From Acinetobacter rongchengensis (GTDB taxonomy: Bacteria; Pseudomonadota; Gammaproteobacteria; Pseudomonadales; Moraxellaceae): 64,000 nt of DNA. Made by a program: the position numbers and the translations under genes. Location of the stretch: the NCBI RefSeq assembly GCF_003611475.1, contig NZ_RAXT01000001.1, positions 186,001 through 250,000 on the forward strand, in the 5' to 3' direction. Each line of letters begins with the position of its first letter. The first letter of the stretch is position 1. A model generated the notes under the pieces. That model saw nothing but the letters and a program-made list of their open reading frames with translations, had not been told where the DNA came from and did not search any database. This document shows positions 61,193 to 64,000 of the stretch, piece after piece.

Positions 61193-61726
61193 ATGAAAAA
61201 ATTTCAATTAGGCTTAGCGGTAATCAGCTTTGGTTTAGCATCTTCTACTGTTTTCGCTGCTCCTGATGGAACTGTAACGATTACGGGTAAAGTAGTAGAT
61301 CAAACTTGTACACTTGGTGGTACAAATGGTAACTATACTGTCGTTTTACCTACAGTTGGTAAATCAACTTTGGCAACTGCTGGTACAACCACTGGTGACA
61401 CTAAATTCACGATTAACTTAACCAACTGCCCTACTGGCAATATTGGTGTATATTATGACAACACCAATACAAATATCACTACAAATGGCCGCTTAAAAAA
61501 TACGATTGCAGGCGGTTCAAATGTAGAAATTCAACTATTAAACTCTACAAAAGCAGTCATTGATCTAACTAAAGATCGTGGAACTCAAGGTGCTTTAGCT
61601 GTTGCATCATCTGGTGGTGTTGCTAATATTGATTTCTACGCTCGTTATTATGCAACTGCTGCTGTTTCTGCTGCAACTGTTGGTGATGTAAGCACTACAG
61701 CTACATATTATGTGGTTTATCCATAA
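61193..61726 (+). CDS. Type 1-like fimbrial major subunit
   Basis: A 177-residue secreted pilin. The start at 61193 gives a typical signal peptide (MKKFQLGLAVISFGLASSTVFA) cleaved before APDG; an upstream ATG at 61157 would spoil it. The mature region has the pilin pattern: GTVTITGKVVDQTCTLGG with one Cys and a second in LTNCPTGN forming the conserved disulfide, and a C-terminal TYYVVYP beta-zipper with penultimate Tyr-Pro. GAGAG precedes the ATG. It heads the chaperone-usher operon. Confidence 0.9.
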   Translation: MKKFQLGLAVISFGLASSTVFAAPDGTVTITGKVVDQTCTLGGTNGNYTVVLPTVGKSTLATAGTTTGDTKFTINLTNCPTGNIGVYYDNTNTNITTNGRLKNTIAGGSNVEIQLLNSTKAVIDLTKDRGTQGALAVASSGGVANIDFYARYYATAAVSAATVGDVSTTATYYVVYP

Positions 61727-61750
61727 TAAATTTGTACTTTCAAAACATAC

Positions 61751-61776
61751 ATAAGTCTGCTAAATAGCAGACTTAT
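61751..61776 (+). terminator. Hairpin between fimbrial subunit and chaperone
   Basis: Perfect 11-bp stem ATAAGTCTGCT/AGCAGACTTAT with loop AAAT, followed by GCTTTCTAC without a full U-tract. It likely works as a partial terminator or RNA-stabilising hairpin that raises subunit over chaperone and usher expression. Confidence 0.65.
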
Positions 61777-61796
61777 GCTTTCTACAAGGATTTGAA

Positions 61797-62504
61797 ATGA
61801 ACAAAAGACTTCTAACTTCATCATTATTAATGTTATCTAGCATATTTTCTACTGTACAAGCGGGTATTGTAATTACAGGTACGCGTGTGATTTATCCAAG
61901 TGATAAAGAGTTTGTATCGGTACAGTTAAGCAATGTTGGTGATAAAGTTGCCTTAGTTCAGTCTTGGGTAGATACCAAAGATTCCACAGCAGATCCTACA
62001 ACAACCAAAGCGCCATTTATTGTCACCCCTCCTATTACAACCGTTGATGCCAATAAAGGACAATCTTTACGTGTTATTTTTAATCAAAAAGAAAAACTTG
62101 CAACTGACAGAGAAAGTTTATTTTGGTTGAATGTCCTTGATATCCCTGCTAAACCTGAAGCAGAGAACGTTAATTATTTACAATTCGCGATTCGTAGCCG
62201 CTTAAAACTTTTTTATCGACCAACAGGGCTTAAAATTGAACAGCAACAAGCTTTTGGAAAAGTTCAAGTGCAACGTATGGGCAATCGTCTAGAGATTAAC
62301 AACCCGACACCGTATTACTTAAACTTTGGTAAATCTAATCTGGTTTTAAAAAATAGCAATCTGAGCGAAATTACATCACTCACTTATATAGAACCCTTTT
62401 CCAAACAACAAATCAATCTTGATCATTTAGAGAATGCTAAATCTGTACAGCTTTCTTTTATCAATGACTATGGCTCACTCTTTACAATCGAAAAGACCTT
62501 TTAA
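61797..62504 (+). CDS. Fimbrial periplasmic chaperone (PapD-like)
   Basis: A 235-residue protein with signal peptide (cleavage after VQA, then GIVITGTRVIYPS). It has the PapD-like Ig-domain pattern: TRVIYPSDKEFVSVQLSN, an Arg and Lys in the subunit-anchoring region (GQSLRVIFNQKEKLATDRES), and the signature LFWLNVLDIPAKP. The late ISFINDYGSLFTIEK is as expected. AAGGA lies upstream of the start. Works with the usher encoded next. Confidence 0.92.
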   Translation: MNKRLLTSSLLMLSSIFSTVQAGIVITGTRVIYPSDKEFVSVQLSNVGDKVALVQSWVDTKDSTADPTTTKAPFIVTPPITTVDANKGQSLRVIFNQKEKLATDRESLFWLNVLDIPAKPEAENVNYLQFAIRSRLKLFYRPTGLKIEQQQAFGKVQVQRMGNRLEINNPTPYYLNFGKSNLVLKNSNLSEITSLTYIEPFSKQQINLDHLENAKSVQLSFINDYGSLFTIEKTF

Positions 62505-62531
62505 CCCCCCTATTCAATTGGAGACTGTTTT

Positions 62532-64000
62532 TTGAAACATTTAAAACTTAGATATAGTGCTTTAGCGCTAAGCTTATATCTTTGTCATCAAAATGTTGTT
62601 GCGCAATCTCCTCAATTTGATAATAGTTTCTTATACGGTCAAAATAGTAAAAATATCGATATCGAAAAAATAATTTCGAGCGATAAAGTTGCTCCCAATG
62701 ATTATATTCTTGATCTTTATTTAAATGATCGCTATATCACCCGTTCTGTTGTGCATATTACAGATGATCCTAACGACCCTCAGAAGCAGCGTTATTGTAT
62801 TCCTAGAAATACTGTGAAGCAGTTAGATTTCAATACCAAGTTGATTGATTTAGATCAAGTCACATCCGACTGTATCGACACTCGTCTAATGAATCATGTG
62901 GTTTTTTGGAAGCTCAATATGGCTGAGCAACGCGTTAATATTACCAGCCCTCAAAATATGCTCAATGAAAGACCTTTAGGCTACATCGATCCATCATTAT
63001 GGGAAGATGGCGGCAATAGTGGTTTTTTAAAATATTACTACAACTATTACAATTCTGATTATGGTCAGAATAATCAACAAGACTCGAGCTTTTTAAATCT
63101 GAATGCTGGAGTTAACTTAGGTGAATGGCAATTCCGTCATTCAGGCAGTACCAGTTTTAGCAATGAAAATAACACCGAACAATATGTCAGTTATGAAAAT
63201 AAACTCTTGCGTGTTTTACCAAGTATCAAATCACAACTGACTCTCGGTGATTTTTATACCAATACTAAAACAATCAATAGTAATTCAAGCTTTGCTGTTC
63301 GTGGCGTGCAAATTGCCAGTGATGATCGCATGTTGCCCGTCTCTCTACAAAGTTATGCACCCAACATTACTGGCTATGCCAAGGGTAATGCCCTTGTTCG
63401 TGTACGTCAAAATCAACAGATTATTCTAGAGCGTACCGTTCCTGCTGGTGCATTTAATATTACAGATCTACAAACACCAGGTACAGGCGGCACATTAACC
63501 GTTGATGTCGTTGAAGCCAATGGTGAAACTCATAGCTTTGATTTACCATATAACAGCTACATACAAACCATACGCGCCGATCAATTTAGATATCAGCTTG
63601 CGCTAGGCAGTTTCCGTCAAAATGATAAAGCTTATGATGAACAATTAATCAATGCATCTTTTGATTATGGTCTGAATAATTTTATGTCACTGAGCAGTGC
63701 TGGACTTATCAGCAAACATTATCAATCTTTTATCCTAGGTACAGCACTTAATACACAGATTGGTGGTTTTGCATTTGAAGGAAATTATGTAAAGGCTGAT
63801 TTCAATGAATCCAATCAAAATTTGGATAGCTTTCTTGTAAATATGCGCTACAACCTTGCTATGAATGGTGCAAAAACCAATATCAGTATCAATAGTTCAT
63901 ATTATAACAATGACCAATATTATTCATTTGATGAGGCCATGCAAAGTCGTTATACACAAAATAATGCATTCTCAATTGCACTGAATGGTCGCCCAAAAAC
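62532..64000 (+). CDS. Fimbrial outer-membrane usher (partial)
   Basis: A chaperone-usher family pore. The gene starts at TTG 62532, with GGAGA 7 nt upstream, 27 nt behind the chaperone stop; no ATG lies near. The signal peptide ends VVA/QSPQFD. The N-terminal usher domain (FDNSFLYGQNSKNIDIEKI, PNDYILDLYLNDRYI, RYCIPRNTVKQ) is followed by the barrel region (NAGVNLGEWQFRHSGS, TLGDFYTN, GVQIASDDRMLP, GYAKGNALVRVRQN, RTVPAGAFNITDL). It continues beyond the window end at about residue 489 of a typical 800 or more. Confidence 0.9.
   Translation, partial: MKHLKLRYSALALSLYLCHQNVVAQSPQFDNSFLYGQNSKNIDIEKIISSDKVAPNDYILDLYLNDRYITRSVVHITDDPNDPQKQRYCIPRNTVKQLDFNTKLIDLDQVTSDCIDTRLMNHVVFWKLNMAEQRVNITSPQNMLNERPLGYIDPSLWEDGGNSGFLKYYYNYYNSDYGQNNQQDSSFLNLNAGVNLGEWQFRHSGSTSFSNENNTEQYVSYENKLLRVLPSIKSQLTLGDFYTNTKTINSNSSFAVRGVQIASDDRMLPVSLQSYAPNITGYAKGNALVRVRQNQQIILERTVPAGAFNITDLQTPGTGGTLTVDVVEANGETHSFDLPYNSYIQTIRADQFRYQLALGSFRQNDKAYDEQLINASFDYGLNNFMSLSSAGLISKHYQSFILGTALNTQIGGFAFEGNYVKADFNESNQNLDSFLVNMRYNLAMNGAKTNISINSSYYNNDQYYSFDEAMQSRYTQNNAFSIALNGRPK

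Noticed and set aside
63247..63429. 60-codon open frame near the window end
   Set aside because: It lies wholly within the usher gene in another frame.

Overview
The window looks like a chromosomal segment of an Acinetobacter (Moraxellaceae, Gammaproteobacteria). The basis is the low-GC coding sequence, the pyrG-kdsA-eno-ftsB-ispD cluster, a PACE-family (AceI-like) efflux gene divergent from a LysR gene, and the style of several proteins (PyrF, ChrB/ChrA, SRAP peptidase, fimbrial operon). The species assignment is inference; no rRNA, tRNA or CRISPR was recognised.

Layout. 1-5 kb: core housekeeping genes on the minus strand (ispD, ftsB, eno, kdsA, pyrG). 5.2-10 kb: a lipoprotein, an alpha/beta hydrolase, a SnoaL-like protein and 2,4-dienoyl-CoA reductase (fadH). 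A PadR-type regulator and a hydrolase diverge from fadH, and two near-identical 16-bp palindromes lie between them. 12.1-13.4 kb: an MHS-family metabolite/proton symporter. 13.8-22.65 kb: an accessory island made of one full-length, Sec-signal-bearing RHS-repeat protein and a tandem series of 'orphan' units. Each unit is a fragment of the RHS core, a different C-terminal tip and a different small downstream gene of presumed immunity function. 22.7-33.5 kb: pepN, a small conserved protein, a zinc-ribbon protein, thiM, a CHMI-like isomerase, a PIF1-like helicase and a large protein with a PcfJ-like C-terminus. 33.8-47 kb: transport and efflux genes (PACE/LysR pair, LeuE-like, BenE-like, BrnQ, ChrB-ChrA), transaldolase, methionine aminopeptidase and a second hydrolase. 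47-60 kb: a TerC/CBS membrane protein, a small orphan gene, a MarR regulator, an SRAP peptidase, a 2OG-Fe(II) oxygenase, malate synthase G, ZapE, an AraC regulator divergent from a Baeyer-Villiger-type monooxygenase, a LysO-like exporter and pyrF. 61.2-64 kb: the start of a chaperone-usher fimbrial operon; the usher runs off the window.

The most interesting region is the RHS island. The full-length gene has a replaceable tip/immunity pair, followed by at least three further tip/immunity pairs, each preceded by a piece of the same core sequence. This is the arrangement expected if tips are exchanged by homologous recombination in the core. Two core remnants carry the same 63-64 bp structured mini-element, one tip is frameshifted in a poly-A run, and three of the four tips share a conserved hydrophobic segment just after the core. 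The tips and immunity proteins themselves were not recognised.

Other structure of note: a dispersed family of intergenic repeats (about 5.76, 7.77, 34.4 and 60.4 kb) sharing a GAGCCATATA core, a second structured repeat at 39.2 kb, a palindrome touching the ribosome-binding site of the MHS transporter, a strong hairpin ending immediately before the lysO-like start codon, and a hairpin between the fimbrial subunit and chaperone genes.
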